Positions 22,431 through 23,603 of a stretch of DNA of 23,603 nt are shown here, one piece after another (position 1 is the stretch's first letter; every line of letters begins with the position of its first letter). The stretch covers positions 1 to 23,603 of the forward strand of contig CALFIE010000091.1 in the NCBI GenBank assembly GCA_937876095.1, given 5' to 3'. The position numbers were made by a program, and so were the translations under genes. Source of the stretch: an uncultured Flavobacteriales bacterium (lineage in GTDB: Bacteria; Bacteroidota; Bacteroidia; Flavobacteriales; Weeksellaceae). A model generated the notes under the pieces. That model was not told the DNA's origin, made no database searches, and saw only the letters and a program-made list of their open reading frames with translations.

Positions 22431-23432
22431 TTATTTTTGATGAAAATGCTTCGGGAAAGCTTCTTGTGGTTTCATTTTCATGATATTTAATAAAATCCAG
22501 GATTTCAAAAATCCGTAACCATAAGAAAAAAGTTGAATAAACGAAGAAGTAATCGCTAAACTGGCAATACTGATGTTTTTGGTTTTATACAAAGCGTGGA
22601 AAAAAATTAAAATAATATAAAGTCCATACAAACAAAGGATAAATCCTTTGTTAAGAATGAAAGACTCAAAAAATCCCAATACAAAACCCAACAAAAATAG
22701 GGAAGGGAAGGCGAAAGAAATCTTTACATAATTGGGGTGTCGCTGATTGAGAATTGGTCTTGCACAACCAAACTGATAGACTTGTTTTGAGAATTTTCCG
22801 AAATCGACTCTGCGTTTGTGATAAACTGCAATATCATCAAAAAAAGCTGTGGTAAAACCATTTTCCCAAAGTGTCATAGATAAATCGGGATCTTCACCAA
22901 TTCTCATTTCAGAGAAACCGCCTACTTTTTCGAACACTTCTTTTTTTACGCCCATATTGAAACTTCTTGGCTGAAATTTGGTAACCGAATTTTTACTACC
23001 TCTAATTCCGCCAGTTGTAAAAACCGAAGTCATAGAGTAGGATATGGCTTTTTGAACAAGGTTAAAACCTTTGTGTGCTTTGTCTGCGCCACCAAAAGCA
23101 TCACACGGAATTTCGGTGAGGTCTTTTTTTATATTTTGGATGTAATCTTTTTCTACAATTACGTCGGAATCTACGAAAACCAGCCAATTATTTTTCGCTC
23201 TTCTTGCTCCGTAATTTCGTGATAAACCTGGACCAGAATTTTCTTTTTTGAAATATTGAATTTGCAATCTGTCTTGGAATAATTCCACTGTTGGCAAAAG
23301 TGCTATTTTAGAACCATCGTCAACAATAATCACTTCAAAATCTTTGTCGGTTTGGAAGGAAAGCGAATTCAGTAACTCAAAAAGTTCATCTTTTCGGTTA
23401 AAGATGGCGATAATGATGGAGATGGAGTTCAA
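22431..23432 (-). CDS. family 2 glycosyltransferase with C-terminal membrane helices
   Basis: A 333-residue protein: a GT-A domain (residues 3 to about 230) that moves sugar from a nucleotide sugar, then three to four membrane helices (about 240-320). Visible motifs are 'ISIIIAIFNRKDEL', 'VIIVDDGS' (nucleotide binding), 'SGPGLSRNYGA', the DSD metal site at 88-90 in FVDSD, and the acceptor-side 'GEDPDLSMTLWENG' (ED catalytic base). It probably acts in cell-envelope polysaccharide or glycolipid assembly on the inner membrane. No upstream in-frame ATG is seen; the start is TTG at 23430-23432, abutting a heptad repeat copy, so the native 5' end may have been altered. It precedes the exchanger gene on the same strand. 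Confidence 0.9.
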   Translation of the reverse strand: MNSISIIIAIFNRKDELFELLNSLSFQTDKDFEVIIVDDGSKIALLPTVELFQDRLQIQYFKKENSGPGLSRNYGARRAKNNWLVFVDSDVIVEKDYIQNIKKDLTEIPCDAFGGADKAHKGFNLVQKAISYSMTSVFTTGGIRGSKNSVTKFQPRSFNMGVKKEVFEKVGGFSEMRIGEDPDLSMTLWENGFTTAFFDDIAVYHKRRVDFGKFSKQVYQFGCARPILNQRHPNYVKISFAFPSLFLLGFVLGFFESFILNKGFILCLYGLYIILIFFHALYKTKNISIASLAITSSFIQLFSYGYGFLKSWILLNIMKMKPQEAFPKHFHQK

Positions 23433-23467
23433 GTGGAGTAGTTGAGTTTTTGAGTGATTGGGTTTTT
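23433..23467. repeat. 35-bp heptad block, copy 1, at the glycosyltransferase start
   Basis: Five heptads beginning GTGGAGTAGTTGAG on the plus strand, directly against the TTG start codon of the glycosyltransferase. About 27 of 35 bases match copy 2, 77 bases away. Confidence 0.75.
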
Positions 23468-23509
23468 GTAAATATTTTCAAAAATAATTATAAAAAATGA
23501 AGGGGACAA

Positions 23510-23544
23510 ATGGAGTAGTTGCGTTTTTTCGTAATTAGGTTTAA
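23510..23544. repeat. 35-bp heptad block, copy 2
   Basis: Begins ATGGAGTAGTTGCG in the same orientation as copy 1. The offset of 77 is 11 x 7, so the two blocks are in heptad phase. From here to 23603 nothing else is recognised. Confidence 0.75.
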
Positions 23545-23603
23545 ATTATTTATGAATATCCGTAAAATAGCCTAATTTTTATTATCTTTGTGTTTATCAA
23601 AAG

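Noticed and set aside
1..23603. tRNA, rRNA, transposase or prophage genes
   Set aside because: No cloverleaf-like sequence, rRNA segment, transposase motif or phage structural gene was recognised on reading the window.

Overview
The window is low-GC DNA from a Bacteroidota bacterium, almost certainly a flavobacterium (Weeksellaceae-like, in the range of Cloacibacterium or Chryseobacterium). The evidence is the gliding genes gldB and gldC, many lipoproteins with a short signal ending in Ser-Cys, TAnnTTTG-type -7 promoter elements, and a clade II nitrous-oxide reductase cluster of Bacteroidota layout. The genus is inference.

Layout: (1) 60-6579, a plus-strand nos cluster: lipoprotein cytochrome c, nosZ, a NosB-like membrane protein, nosL, nosD, nosF and nosY. 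It encodes N2O respiration to N2, with copper delivery by NosL and NosDFY. A fasciclin lipoprotein follows. (2) 7369-9190, minus strand: a Crp/Fnr-type regulator and a polytopic membrane protein with heme-copper-oxidase-like histidines. (3) 9345-12426, plus strand: polyphosphate kinase and a Ppx/GppA phosphatase. (4) 12595-18181, minus strand: a secreted hypothetical protein, a decayed esterase fragment, an intact carboxylesterase, a cystathionine gamma-synthase-type enzyme, an AT-rich two-TM protein, gldC and gldB. (5) 18227-21289, plus strand: a GNAT acetyltransferase, nadE, then a membrane-anchored barnase-like RNase, a lipoprotein archaemetzincin-type protease and a barstar inhibitor. (6) 21340-23432, minus strand: a Ca2+/H+ exchanger gene broken by a nonsense codon, and a family 2 glycosyltransferase.

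Two things stand out. First, the barnase / archaemetzincin / barstar trio looks like an RNase-immunity module with a lipoprotein metalloprotease between toxin and inhibitor. Second, intergenic regions carry a family of degenerate tandem repeats with a strict 7-bp period (often a 14-bp superperiod). They lie against start or stop codons at 3642-3829, 7330-7368, 17137-17206, 19727-19761, 20330-20357 and 23433-23544, and one supplies the start codon and first residues of a protein. Other palindromic elements sit at 14617-14697 and 18772-18810, the latter forming the 3' end of the GNAT gene. Together they suggest that gene borders in this lineage are continually reshaped by small repeats.
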